Origin: Fimbriiglobus ruber
GTDB taxonomy: Bacteria; Planctomycetota; Planctomycetia; Gemmatales; Gemmataceae
Reading direction: 5' to 3'
Assembly: GCF_002197845.1 (NCBI RefSeq)
Contig: NZ_NIDE01000019.1
Location: 124,001 to 188,000 of the forward strand
Length of the DNA stretch: 64,000 nucleotides
Shown here: positions 9,586 through 18,823 of the stretch, in pieces
Position numbering within the stretch: the stretch's first letter is position 1
Layout: each line of letters opens with the position of its first letter
Notes under the pieces: generated by a model
What the model saw: only the letters and a program-made list of their open reading frames with translations
Told to the model about the DNA's origin: nothing
Database searches by the model: none
Made by a program: the position numbers and the translations under genes

Positions 9586-12500
9586 GTGACTGCCAACCTC
9601 ATCGATCGACTGGGGCACGCGGCCGCGGACCTGGCGGCCGCCCGGCGCCGGCCGCCCGGCGCCACGTACCGCCTGCAAATGCACGTCGGGTATACGATCC
9701 AGGATGCGCTCAAGGCGACCGAGTACCTTCACGCCCTGGGCATCACGCACGCGTACACCTCGTCGCTGCTGGCCGCCAAGCCGGGCAGTACGCACGGGTA
9801 CGACGTGTGCAATCACGCCATCCTGAACCCCGAGATCGGCACGGAGGACGACCTTTCCGGGTGGACGGCCGCGCTCCGCGAGCGGGGCATGGGGTTGATT
9901 CTGGACACCGTCCCGAATCACATGTCCGTCGGCTGCGCGAATGCGTGGTGGACGGACGTGCTGGAAAACGGGCCGTCGTCGCCGTATTCGCAGTACTTCG
10001 ACATCGCCTGGTACGACCACCCGCGGGTTCAACTCGGGGGCAAGGTTCTTCTCCCGATTCTGGGGGACACTTACGGGCAGGTACTCGAATCCGGCCAGTT
10101 GAAGCCGGTGTTCGCGGCCGGGGCTTTTCACATCCGATACTGCGAGACCAACCTACCCATCGATCCACGTACCTACGGGTCGATCCTCACCCCGGCACTC
10201 GAATCTGCCAAGGCCGAGTTCGGCAGCGAATCGGCCGACGTGCTGGAACTGCAGAGCATCATCACGGCGGTGAGACATCTCCCGCCCCGCGACGAATCCG
10301 ACTCGGCGCGGCGGGCGGAAGGGCGGGTGGAGGCGTGCGTCATCAAGCGCCGGCTGGCCGACCTCGCGGGACGAGCCCCGGGTGTCGTCGCGCACGTCTT
10401 GCGCGAAGTCGATCGTCTGGCCGGCGACGCGAACGCGCTCGATTTCCTGTTGGAAGCCCAGGCGTATCGCCCGAGCTTTTGGCGGGTGGCCTCGGACGAA
10501 ATCAATTACCGCCGGTTCTTCGACGTCAACGACCTCGCCGCCTTGAGTACCGAATCCGAAGAGGTGTTCCGCGCGATTCATCAAAAGATCTTTGCCTGGC
10601 TCGGGGCCGGCACCGTGGACGGGCTCCGCATCGACCACCCGGACGGCTTGTTCGATCCGAAGCAATATCTCGACCGCCTGCAACAGTATTTCCTGTTAGC
10701 CTGCGCGCGGCACATACTCGAAACAAATCCCAAGGAGTACGACGGGCTGACATGGGACACGGCCGAGGGGCCGTTGCGCGAACGGCTGACAGCTACCGAC
10801 TCATCACAAACAGGCTCGAACGGGCAAGTCTCGCGGCCACCACTGTACGTGGTCGTGGAAAAAATCCTCGGCCGAAATGAACGTTTGGCAGACGACTGGC
10901 GGTGCGACGGGACGACGGGCTACGAGTTCATCAACGCGGTCAACGGCCTGTTCGTGGACGCGAAGAAAGAGGCCGCCTTGACAGCAGTTTATCAACGGCT
11001 GACGGCGTTGGACGACGCGTTCGACGAAATCGTTTACCGCTGTAAGTTCCTGATCCTTCAATCGTCGTTGTCGAGTGAGTTACACGTCCTCGCGCATCAC
11101 CTCGATCGCCTGGCTCAGGCGGAACGGTGGTCGCGGGACTATACGCTGAACGGCCTGCGGCACGCGCTCCGCGAGGTCATCGCCTGCTTCCCGGTTTACC
11201 GCTCGTACATCGCCGGGGCCGCCAGCACGGTCGATCGCACTTACGTCCTCCGTGCCATCCGCCGGGCGCGGGGGCGAAACCCGCTCCTCGGCCGCCGCGT
11301 GTTCGAGTTCATTCGCGATACCCTACTGCAGAAAGACCCGCCCTCCGGCCCGGCACCCGAGGCTTACCGGGAAGCCCAACGGCGGTTCGCCGGGAAATTC
11401 GAGCAGACGACCGCGCCGGTGATGGCGAAGGGACTCGAAGACACGTCCTTCTACCAGTTCAACCGGCTCGTGTCGTTGAACGAGGTGGGCGGCGATCCCG
11501 GTCGGTTCGGCTACACGCCGGCGGACGTCCACGCCATGTTCCGCGACCGGGCCGCGCGTTTCCCGGCCGGACTCTCCCCGCTCGCGACCCACGACACCAA
11601 GCGCGGCGAAGACGTGCGGGCGCGGATCAACGTCCTCTCCGAGATGCCGGACGAGTGGGGCCGCCGGGCGGAAATCTGGTCCGAACAGAATCGGAAGCAC
11701 AGGATTGAAGTCGAGGAAGGCGTGACGGCGCCGGACGCGAATGAGGAATACTTTCTTTACCAGACCCTCGTCGGCGCATGGCCCTTCGTCATGCAGGGTG
11801 ACGACGACCGCGCGACGTTCATTTCGCGCATTCGCGAGTACATGAACAAGGTTCTGCACGAGGCCAAGGTCCACTCGAGTTGGATCAACCCCGACGCGGA
11901 TTACGACGCGGCCGTCGGTGAGTTTATTTCCCGCATCCTCGACCCGGAAAAGTCGGCCGCGTTCCTTGAAGACTTCCGGGAGTTCCAGCAAACCGTCGCC
12001 CGGTTGGGTGTCTGGAACTCGCTGGCCCAAACGCTGATCCGCTGTACAGCGCCCGGCGCGCCGGACACTTATCAGGGCACCGAACTCTGGGATTTGAACC
12101 TCGTCGATCCCGACAACCGGCGGCCCGTGGATTATGCCGCACGGGCCTCACTCTTGAAGGGACTGGACGAACGGGCCGCAAGTGATCTTCCCGGTCTCGT
12201 CGGCGACCTCGTCGCACGTCCGGACGACGGCCGCGGCAAATTGTTCGTCACGTCGCGCGCTTTACGCTACCGCCGGGACCATGCGGAAGTTTTCGCCGGA
12301 GGATACGAGCCGGTGACGGCGACCGGGAAGAAAGCCGATCACCTGTTCGCCTATTTGCGGACGAGTTCGAGCGAAACCGTTCTTGTGGTCGCGCCCCGAT
12401 TGGTCGCGGGATTGCTGGGAGAAGAAACGAGTGCGCCTTTGGGCGAGCGTGTGTGGGCAGATACCGCACTGCAATTACCCGATCAACTGATCGGCCGAGA

Positions 12501-12606
12501 ATGGCGAAATGTTCTGACCGCTACGACCATTCGCGCCGAGGGCGCGGCACTTCGGATGGCTGAGATCCTCCAATATTTCCCCGTAGCCGTGCTCGTGCCG
12601 GTATAG
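9586..12606 (+). CDS. treY: Malto-oligosyltrehalose synthase (TreY)
   Basis: 1006 residues, longer than many TreY proteins of about 700-900. It converts the reducing end of maltodextrin to trehalose by intramolecular transglycosylation. Visible: ATYRLQMHVGYTIQDA at the start, LILDTVPNHMSV, GTVDGLRIDHPDGLFDP near residue 345 (nucleophile Asp), VEKILGRNERL with DGTTGYEFINAVNG, and the diagnostic C-terminal PGAPDTYQGTELWDLNLVDP-type segment with DNRRPVDY. The start is GTG, with a run of G (ctggcgggggg) just upstream inside glgX. With GlgX and TreZ this completes the TreX-TreY-TreZ route from glycogen to trehalose. Confidence 0.95.
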   Translation: MTANLIDRLGHAAADLAAARRRPPGATYRLQMHVGYTIQDALKATEYLHALGITHAYTSSLLAAKPGSTHGYDVCNHAILNPEIGTEDDLSGWTAALRERGMGLILDTVPNHMSVGCANAWWTDVLENGPSSPYSQYFDIAWYDHPRVQLGGKVLLPILGDTYGQVLESGQLKPVFAAGAFHIRYCETNLPIDPRTYGSILTPALESAKAEFGSESADVLELQSIITAVRHLPPRDESDSARRAEGRVEACVIKRRLADLAGRAPGVVAHVLREVDRLAGDANALDFLLEAQAYRPSFWRVASDEINYRRFFDVNDLAALSTESEEVFRAIHQKIFAWLGAGTVDGLRIDHPDGLFDPKQYLDRLQQYFLLACARHILETNPKEYDGLTWDTAEGPLRERLTATDSSQTGSNGQVSRPPLYVVVEKILGRNERLADDWRCDGTTGYEFINAVNGLFVDAKKEAALTAVYQRLTALDDAFDEIVYRCKFLILQSSLSSELHVLAHHLDRLAQAERWSRDYTLNGLRHALREVIACFPVYRSYIAGAASTVDRTYVLRAIRRARGRNPLLGRRVFEFIRDTLLQKDPPSGPAPEAYREAQRRFAGKFEQTTAPVMAKGLEDTSFYQFNRLVSLNEVGGDPGRFGYTPADVHAMFRDRAARFPAGLSPLATHDTKRGEDVRARINVLSEMPDEWGRRAEIWSEQNRKHRIEVEEGVTAPDANEEYFLYQTLVGAWPFVMQGDDDRATFISRIREYMNKVLHEAKVHSSWINPDADYDAAVGEFISRILDPEKSAAFLEDFREFQQTVARLGVWNSLAQTLIRCTAPGAPDTYQGTELWDLNLVDPDNRRPVDYAARASLLKGLDERAASDLPGLVGDLVARPDDGRGKLFVTSRALRYRRDHAEVFAGGYEPVTATGKKADHLFAYLRTSSSETVLVVAPRLVAGLLGEETSAPLGERVWADTALQLPDQLIGREWRNVLTATTIRAEGAALRMAEILQYFPVAVLVPV

Positions 12607-12738
12607 GCGGCATAATCCTTCCGGTGCGCTCCTGGGGCCGGGCGTCGTGTCGATTTCCGGCCGGTCATGTCGAATCTGCCCAGGGAATCGTTTTGATTAA
12701 AGTTGGAATTTATAGCCCGAAATGATTTGTTGCTGACC

Positions 12739-12754
12739 TTGGCACTTTGATTGC
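12739..12754 (+). promoter_or_regulatory. Sigma-54-type promoter upstream of the AsmA-like gene
   Basis: TTGGCAC at 12739-12745 and TTGC at 12751-12754 give the GG-N10-GC spacing of -24/-12 promoters. It would start transcription near 12766, about 57 bases before the TTG start. No enhancer site was identified. Confidence 0.5.
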
Positions 12755-12822
12755 GTGATAATGGATGCTGCGCACGGGGAAATTTGACCGATTTTGTGGA
12801 CTATTTCGCGCGAGGTGCCGTC

Positions 12823-15800
12823 TTGAATAAATCCTTACGTGTGTCGATCATTGTGTTGATCTCATTTTTGGGATTGGCGGTACTGGCTTATCTCGGACTG
12901 CGAATCTATCTGGGCACGGGCTCCGCAAAACAGCTCGCCGCCGAGCAAATCAGTTCCCTCCTGGGTGGGAATGTCCACGTTACCGAGCTAAACAGCGGCT
13001 TCGGATCCACCTCCGTAGATCTGGAAGTCATGGGCGGGGCCACCGCCAACGCGGCCGCTCCGGCCCAGCCGATCGTTACGGGTACGGTCGGTGTCGACGT
13101 CTCACCGCTGGGGCTGGCGACGGGTGGTGCCCCACAATCCGTTACCGTCGATAACGCAAAAGTCACGCTCCACTTCGACAAAGACAATAACATCATCGAT
13201 CAGCTCCCCAAGCCGAAAAGCGGGAATAAAGGGAGCAAGACGCCGGACATCCACGTCAAAGGGGCGGCCGTTCACTTTGTTCAGGAAGGCAAACCCGATT
13301 TTCATGCCACCGGCATTGATGTGAAGGTAATCGACAGCGGGGAGAAATACGTCGTCAGTGGGGCCGTAAACGACAAACTGTACGGCGCCTGGAAGATCGC
13401 CGGCGAGTGGGGGTCGGACGGCAAGGCCGGTGCGGTCAACCTGGACAGCGACGGCCCCGTTCACGTCACCCCGGACAAACTCAAAGCCCTCCCGTTCGTG
13501 CCGCGTGAGGTGTGGGATACGGTCGAACTCGACGGCACCGCGCCCATTAAGGTCAAGGTCGGTCGCGATGCGAACGAGAAGTGGTTCTGGCACATCGACG
13601 CCGACGTATCGAACACGAAGACCACGATTTTCCCGATCGACCTGGCTCTGAGTGACGTGTCGGGAAAGTTGGCCGTGGACGGGGCTAAAGTGACCATCAC
13701 GGGCATGCGCGGCAAGGCGGCCGACGGGGCGATCACGGCCGACGCGAACATGGATTTCGGGCCGATGCCCGCCCGGATCGAGGTCAAGGTCGGTGCGAAG
13801 TCGTTGGACGTCAAGAAGACCCCGACGTCGTGGGGGCTGGCATCCCGCGTCGACGAAGGACGACTCAACGGGTCCGGGGACATCACCCTCCTATTGGCCG
13901 ACGGAAAGGTCCAGCCACGAGGGACGGGCCGTGCCGTCATCAAAGGCAAGCTACTGGGTGGCGACGCCGAGGTCGAAGTTTACCTGGAAGGCGACGGCCA
14001 GCGGCTCAAGTTTACGGACGCACCGACCAAGTCTTCGCGGCGTGGGAACGATACGAGGACCGCGGACCCGCTCGCGGTAGCGGCCATGCTGACCGCGCTG
14101 CTCCTTCAACAGCCCACCCCCGCGACCGCAGAGAAGAAAACCCTCATCCCCGAATACGTCCGCGCCAATCTGAAGCTCAAAGACGTCGACATTGCCGAAT
14201 TGCTCAAGCGCGCCAACGTCGATCCGGGGGCCAAAATCGCGGGTAAGGTGACGCTCGAACTGGCGGCGGAAATACCGACCAGCAACCCGCGCGCGGTCAA
14301 ACTCTACCGCGCGACCGGGAAGGTGAGTACGCCGACCCTCCAAATCGAAGGGCTGACTCTCAGTGGCGTGACGGCGGACGCTCAGTTAAAGGACGGCGTG
14401 CTGACGCTCACCCGACTCGCGGCCGATTTCCCGAAGGGGCCGGACGGCAAACACTCCGGCTTCGTCGGGACGGCCACATTCGGGATCGACCCGCGGACGA
14501 ACTTGACTGCCGACCTGAAGCTCGACAATATTCCGCTCGATCAGGTGTTCGCGGCACTTCCTGGGTATGCCGGGAAGGCTGCCGGCAACCTGTCCGGGTC
14601 GTTCGATCTCAAGATCCCCGGCGACAAGTTGAGCGACCTGTCCACCTACGTTGCGAACGGGAACCTGAATTCGACCGGCTTGATGGTGTTCGGTCAGCAC
14701 GCGGACAAGGTCTCGGTCGTGTTGGCTTTGAAGAACGGCGTGGCGGCGCTGACCAAGGCGGAGATCGGAATCTACAAGGGAACGGTCGCCGGTGAAGCCC
14801 GCGTGCCTCTCGCCGGGGCCGAGAAAGGGATGGTGAATGTCGCGGTTAAGAACGTCGACGTGGCGGCCCTCGGTAAGGACATCGGAGCCAACGCGGGCCT
14901 CAAACTCTCGGGCCAGATCAACGGCAACGTGACCGCCGAGATCCCCGCGGGCAACCCGCAAGCCATCAAGCTGTACCACGGGACTGCCAAGGTTCGCACT
15001 TCGACCATCGAGATCGAGGGTTTGACACTTAGCGGACTCGTCCTCGACGCCCAACTCAACGACGGCGTTTTGTCCCTCTCGCGGCTGGCGGTCGACTTCC
15101 CGAAAGGGGTGGACGGCAAGCACGCGGGACTCGTCGGCACAGCCAAATTCGGGATCGACCCGCGGACCGATCTGACCGCGAATTTGAGCCTCGATAACCT
15201 CCCACTCGACCAGATTTTCTCGGCCGTTCCGAGTCTGTCCGGCAAGGCAGCGGGTATCCTGTCTGGGGCATTCGACCTGAAGATTCCCGGCGACAAGTTG
15301 AGCGACCTCTCTACTTACGTGATGAATGGCAAGTTAACTTCGACGGGGATCACGTTATTTGGGCAGCACGCGGATCGGGTATCGGTCGTCCTCGCATTGA
15401 AGAACGGTTTGGCGACACTGAACAAGGTGGAAGCCGACATCTACAAGGGGACGATCACCGGCGACGGTAAGATTGCCGTCGCGGGGAACGAACAAGGGGC
15501 TGTCCACATCACGTTCAAGGACGTTGACGCAGGGGCTATGAGTCGTGCGATTCCGAACAGCCCGGTCAAGATGGAAGGGCAGTTCAGTGGGAAACTCGAC
15601 GGCACTTTGCCGTCGGCCCAAAACTTCGACGCCACCAAGATCACCAGCCAACTCGACCTGGAAGCCCCGCAGCTAGTCGTTCAAGGTGTGCCCACGAGCA
15701 AGCTGAAAGGAAAGATTGGCTATAAGCCCGGGGCCATCACCTATGACCTGAAGGGCGATGCCTTCGGCGGCACCTTCGACGTGGACGGTACGTACCCCCT

Positions 15801-17121
15801 GACGGACGAAGCCAACAAGGACAAGAAGGATAACAACGCAGCCCCGGCGGGCGCGGATAAACAGGGAGCCGGAACGGTCAAAATTGAAGGGATTCGGCTC
15901 GGCCGGGTCGGTAAGGCTTTGCGGATGACCTCCCTCGACCCCCTCCGCGGCGTCGTCAATCTGACTTTGAACTATACCCTCGGCGCGAACGGGCCGAACG
16001 GAAAGGGAAAGTTGGAGATCCGCGGACTGGCCTGGGGCGAAGGCGGCACGCAAACGAACATTCTCGGCGATATTATTGTGACCCCGGCAGGGGTCGAAAT
16101 TCCTGCTTTGAATGGCAACGTGGCCGGCGGCAACCTTCGCGGGAACGTCCGTTACGACTTCGGCAAGCCGTACCGTCGGTACGTGTCCTTAGTCCTCGAG
16201 AATGCGGATGCGGCCGCCTTACTGCTACCATTCGGCGTGAGCGGCGCGTCGGGCAATATCTCTGCCAAGGCGCAGAGTTCACTCGGCCGCGAGATCAACG
16301 GGGCCGGCACCATCAGCGCGGAAAGCGCGAAAATCGGCGGCATTGATGTCACCGATTTAAATATCCCGATCTCCTGGTCGTTCGCGCCGGGCGGCGGTGC
16401 CCAGGTGAACGTGACCGAGGCGCGGGGAACCCTGGCGCGGGGGCGGGTCACCGGCAAATCAGAATTGAATTGGGGCGAGTCACTTCAAGCTAAGGGCAGC
16501 ATCAATTTCCTCAACGTAAACGTCTCGTCGCTGGCCGAGTCTTTCGGCTCCAGTAGCCACGGCGTCGGGCGCACGACCGGAAAATTTGAGTTCAGCGGAA
16601 CCAACATCCGCTCGGCCAACGATCTGACCGGCACGATCACGGCTGCTTTCGGTGAGGCTTCCGTCCGGGAATTACCCGTCTTGGCTAACATCAGCCCGTT
16701 CCTGTCTCCCGTTCAGGCGTTTACCAAGTTCCAAAAAGGGAACTTGTTGGCCCGGTTGGGCGGGGGACAGGTCCGGATCGAGAGACTGGCGATGACGAGT
16801 AGTGCGGCGAAACTCTTCGCCGACGGGTCGGTCGGGTTGAACGGCAAGCTCGATTTGTCCGTGGTTTACAACACGCAGACGATCGGAGCGAGTGCCCCGG
16901 TTCTAAACTTGGTGGCGAAGAACATCCCGGCGATCGGGCCCATCCCTGTTGGGCTGATTGTGACCGTAACGGAAGCGTTGTCGAACCGGGTCGTCCGCCT
17001 CCAGATCGGCGGAACGACAAAGGATCCGACTGTTCGCATCAACCCCGCCCGATTACTCGGCGAAAATGCGGTTCGGTTCTTTGTCGGCCAATTCGTCCCG
17101 CTCCCGCCGCCGGCGGAATGA
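12823..17121 (+). CDS. Giant AsmA-like envelope protein
   Basis: 1432 residues. One N-terminal membrane segment (about residues 6-28, VSIIVLISFLGLAVLAYLGL) anchors a very long beta-rich, Gly/Asp-rich protein. The N-terminal LLGGNVHVTELNSGFGSTSVDLEV and the C-terminal section (LTGTITAAFGEASVRELPVLANISPF, GLNGKLDLSVVYNT) are typical of AsmA/TamB-like bridge proteins, which in other bacteria take part in outer-membrane lipid transport. Two tandem units of about 223 residues occupy roughly residues 474-918. The start TTG at 12823 is chosen because GAGG lies 7 bases before it and it directly precedes the membrane segment; an upstream in-frame GTG at 12751 would overlap the promoter motif. It ends before a perfect hairpin shared with nusB. 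Confidence 0.8.
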   Translation: MNKSLRVSIIVLISFLGLAVLAYLGLRIYLGTGSAKQLAAEQISSLLGGNVHVTELNSGFGSTSVDLEVMGGATANAAAPAQPIVTGTVGVDVSPLGLATGGAPQSVTVDNAKVTLHFDKDNNIIDQLPKPKSGNKGSKTPDIHVKGAAVHFVQEGKPDFHATGIDVKVIDSGEKYVVSGAVNDKLYGAWKIAGEWGSDGKAGAVNLDSDGPVHVTPDKLKALPFVPREVWDTVELDGTAPIKVKVGRDANEKWFWHIDADVSNTKTTIFPIDLALSDVSGKLAVDGAKVTITGMRGKAADGAITADANMDFGPMPARIEVKVGAKSLDVKKTPTSWGLASRVDEGRLNGSGDITLLLADGKVQPRGTGRAVIKGKLLGGDAEVEVYLEGDGQRLKFTDAPTKSSRRGNDTRTADPLAVAAMLTALLLQQPTPATAEKKTLIPEYVRANLKLKDVDIAELLKRANVDPGAKIAGKVTLELAAEIPTSNPRAVKLYRATGKVSTPTLQIEGLTLSGVTADAQLKDGVLTLTRLAADFPKGPDGKHSGFVGTATFGIDPRTNLTADLKLDNIPLDQVFAALPGYAGKAAGNLSGSFDLKIPGDKLSDLSTYVANGNLNSTGLMVFGQHADKVSVVLALKNGVAALTKAEIGIYKGTVAGEARVPLAGAEKGMVNVAVKNVDVAALGKDIGANAGLKLSGQINGNVTAEIPAGNPQAIKLYHGTAKVRTSTIEIEGLTLSGLVLDAQLNDGVLSLSRLAVDFPKGVDGKHAGLVGTAKFGIDPRTDLTANLSLDNLPLDQIFSAVPSLSGKAAGILSGAFDLKIPGDKLSDLSTYVMNGKLTSTGITLFGQHADRVSVVLALKNGLATLNKVEADIYKGTITGDGKIAVAGNEQGAVHITFKDVDAGAMSRAIPNSPVKMEGQFSGKLDGTLPSAQNFDATKITSQLDLEAPQLVVQGVPTSKLKGKIGYKPGAITYDLKGDAFGGTFDVDGTYPLTDEANKDKKDNNAAPAGADKQGAGTVKIEGIRLGRVGKALRMTSLDPLRGVVNLTLNYTLGANGPNGKGKLEIRGLAWGEGGTQTNILGDIIVTPAGVEIPALNGNVAGGNLRGNVRYDFGKPYRRYVSLVLENADAAALLLPFGVSGASGNISAKAQSSLGREINGAGTISAESAKIGGIDVTDLNIPISWSFAPGGGAQVNVTEARGTLARGRVTGKSELNWGESLQAKGSINFLNVNVSSLAESFGSSSHGVGRTTGKFEFSGTNIRSANDLTGTITAAFGEASVRELPVLANISPFLSPVQAFTKFQKGNLLARLGGGQVRIERLAMTSSAAKLFADGSVGLNGKLDLSVVYNTQTIGASAPVLNLVAKNIPAIGPIPVGLIVTVTEALSNRVVRLQIGGTTKDPTVRINPARLLGENAVRFFVGQFVPLPPPAE
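14242..15576 (+). repeat. Two tandem units of 669 and 666 bp inside the AsmA-like gene
   Basis: Unit 1 is 14242-14910 and unit 2 is 14911-15576. Both encode the order AEIP, IEGLTLSG, FPKG-DGKH, FGIDPRT, LSGKAAG, DLKIPGDKLSDLSTYV, FGQHAD and VVLALKNG. A weak third start (GQFSGKLDGTLPS) follows at 15577. The duplication is in frame. Confidence 0.85.
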
Positions 17122-17166
17122 TTGATCCACTTCTCGCGAATGGGTGATAGACCGGGTTGAAACCAA

Positions 17167-17199
17167 CGAGCCCCCGCCCGCAATGCGGGCGGGGGCTCG
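17167..17199. terminator. Bidirectional terminator between AsmA-like gene and nusB
   Basis: A perfect 15-base-pair stem (CGAGCCCCCGCCCGC and its complement) with loop AAT, between two convergent stop codons. No long T-run. Confidence 0.8.
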
Positions 17200-17222
17200 A
17201 TGATGTGTTAGTCACTTCAGGG

Positions 17223-17684
17223 CTATTTGGTTTCATTCTGAGCCGCGACCGACTCGCCGGCCACTTCCGGCATCGCGGCTCGTTTCTTCGCAATCTTGTC
17301 CAGAATCCCGTTCGCGAACGACGGCGAGTCGGCCGTGCCGAACCGGCGCGCGAGTTCGATCGCCTCGTTCAAAATGATCGCGGGGGGCGACTGGTCCGGG
17401 CTGTGTAGCAGTTCGAACGTACCGAGTCGCAAGACGTTTCGGTCCGCCGGCATCATCCGCGTCAGCCGCCAGTTCTCGGCCGTCTCTGAAATGAGCTTGT
17501 CGATCATCGGCTGGTGGGCCACGACCCCGTCATACAAGGCCAGACAAAACGTCACCAGGTCCGGATCGCGCAGGCGGTCTCGGGTGAACTTTTCGATCGC
17601 CTTGCGCGGGACGATAATCGCGTTCTGGTCCCGTTGGAACAAAAGCTGGAGCGCGACTTCACGCGATCGGGAGCGGCGGGCCAT
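17223..17684 (-). CDS. nusB: Transcription antitermination factor NusB
   Basis: 153 residues, a normal NusB length. The protein with NusE (S10) binds boxA RNA in rRNA antitermination. RRSRSREVALQLLFQ at the N-terminus, LRLGTFELLH in the middle and ILNEAIELARRFGTADSPSF with NGILDKIAKK at the C-terminus are clear NusB signatures. The ATG at 17684 is the only start consistent with the conserved basic N-terminus. It appears to be transcribed alone, divergent from the 2-hydroxyacid dehydrogenase gene, with 129 bases between the starts. Confidence 0.95.
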   Translation of the reverse strand: MARRSRSREVALQLLFQRDQNAIIVPRKAIEKFTRDRLRDPDLVTFCLALYDGVVAHQPMIDKLISETAENWRLTRMMPADRNVLRLGTFELLHSPDQSPPAIILNEAIELARRFGTADSPSFANGILDKIAKKRAAMPEVAGESVAAQNETK

Positions 17685-17813
17685 GCGGGGCTGTCCTTGG
17701 GTCGGAACCTGGGCGTGTTGTTATGGTAGCAAGCGCGAGCCGATTCGGACCGCGGACCGTACAACGGCCGCATCGAAATGACCTCACTCACCCCCACTCA
17801 CCCAGGGGTTGCC

Positions 17814-18809
17814 ATGTCCGAGCGGTTCCGCGTCGTCATCACCGACTTCATCAACGACGACCGCGCGCCCGAGCGCGAAATCCTCGGCGACATCGCCGAC
17901 ATCGTGGCGATGGACGCCTACGCCGAGGCCGATCTGGTCGGCAAACTCGACGACGCCCACGCGATCATGATTTACCACAACATCGAGTTGTCCCGCCCGA
18001 CCATCGAGCGGCTGCGGCACTGCAAACTGATCGTCCGGTGCGGGGTCGGGTTCGACAACGTCGACCGCGTGGCCGCTCGGTCCCGCGGCATCCCGGTGGC
18101 CAACGTCCCGGATTACGGGACCGAGGAAGTCGCGGATTCCGCCATCGCGATGGCCCTGACCCTCGCGCGGGGCGTTCACCTCTGCAACTCCCGGCTGCAG
18201 CGGAAAGCCGGGCCGTGGTCGTACAGCCAGACCGTGCCCCTCCACCGGCTGCGCGGCCGCGTGTTCGGCATCATCGGCTTCGGCCGCATCGGGATGGCGG
18301 CGGCGGTGCGGGCCGTGGCGCTCGGCATGGACGTAGTGTTCTACGACCCGCTCAAGCCGGACGGGTACGACAAGGCGACCGGCGTCCGTCGGGCCGAGAC
18401 GCTGGACGAATTGCTGGCGCAGAGTCACATCGTCAGCCTGCATTGCCTGCTGTCAAACGATACGCGGCACATCATCGACGCCGCCGCGATCGCGAAAATG
18501 CCGAAGGGTTCGTACCTGGTGAACACCGCCCGCGGAGCCTGTGTCGATCTGTCCGCTATCCCGGACGCGATTCGATCGGGCCACCTCGCCGGGGCCGCGA
18601 TCGACGTGCTGCCGCACGAACCGCCGACCGACGATCACCCGCTGCTGGTCGCCTGGCGCGATCCGAATGACCCGTGCTACGACCGGCTGATCGTGAACCC
18701 GCATTCCGCGTTCTACTGCGAGGAAGGGCTTCGCGACATGCGCGTGAAGGGTGCCCAGGCGTGCCGACGGGCGTTACTCGATATCCCGATGCGCAACATC
18801 GTGAACTGA
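17814..18809 (+). CDS. D-isomer-specific 2-hydroxyacid dehydrogenase family protein
   Basis: 331 residues. Substrate-binding halves flank a Rossmann domain with FGIIGFGRIGMAAAVRA (NAD-binding GxGxxG) near residues 145-160. The catalytic Arg is in LVNTARGACVD, with the Asp/Glu and His positions in GAAIDVLPHEPP and VNPHSAFYCEE. The pattern VRCGVGFDNVD and NVPDYGTEEVADS resembles the CtBP/phosphoglycerate dehydrogenase-like branch. The substrate cannot be read from the sequence. The ATG at 17814 is selected because GGGG lies 5 bases upstream; the upstream in-frame ATG at 17778 has no site. It is convergent with the glycosyltransferase gene. Confidence 0.88.
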   Translation: MSERFRVVITDFINDDRAPEREILGDIADIVAMDAYAEADLVGKLDDAHAIMIYHNIELSRPTIERLRHCKLIVRCGVGFDNVDRVAARSRGIPVANVPDYGTEEVADSAIAMALTLARGVHLCNSRLQRKAGPWSYSQTVPLHRLRGRVFGIIGFGRIGMAAAVRAVALGMDVVFYDPLKPDGYDKATGVRRAETLDELLAQSHIVSLHCLLSNDTRHIIDAAAIAKMPKGSYLVNTARGACVDLSAIPDAIRSGHLAGAAIDVLPHEPPTDDHPLLVAWRDPNDPCYDRLIVNPHSAFYCEEGLRDMRVKGAQACRRALLDIPMRNIVN

Positions 18810-18823
18810 AACTTGGCCCAACG

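Noticed and set aside
9225-10880. A 551-residue plus-strand frame across glgX and treY
   Set aside because: It overlaps two certain genes in another frame and is Arg/Gly/Pro-rich in the way that shadow frames are.
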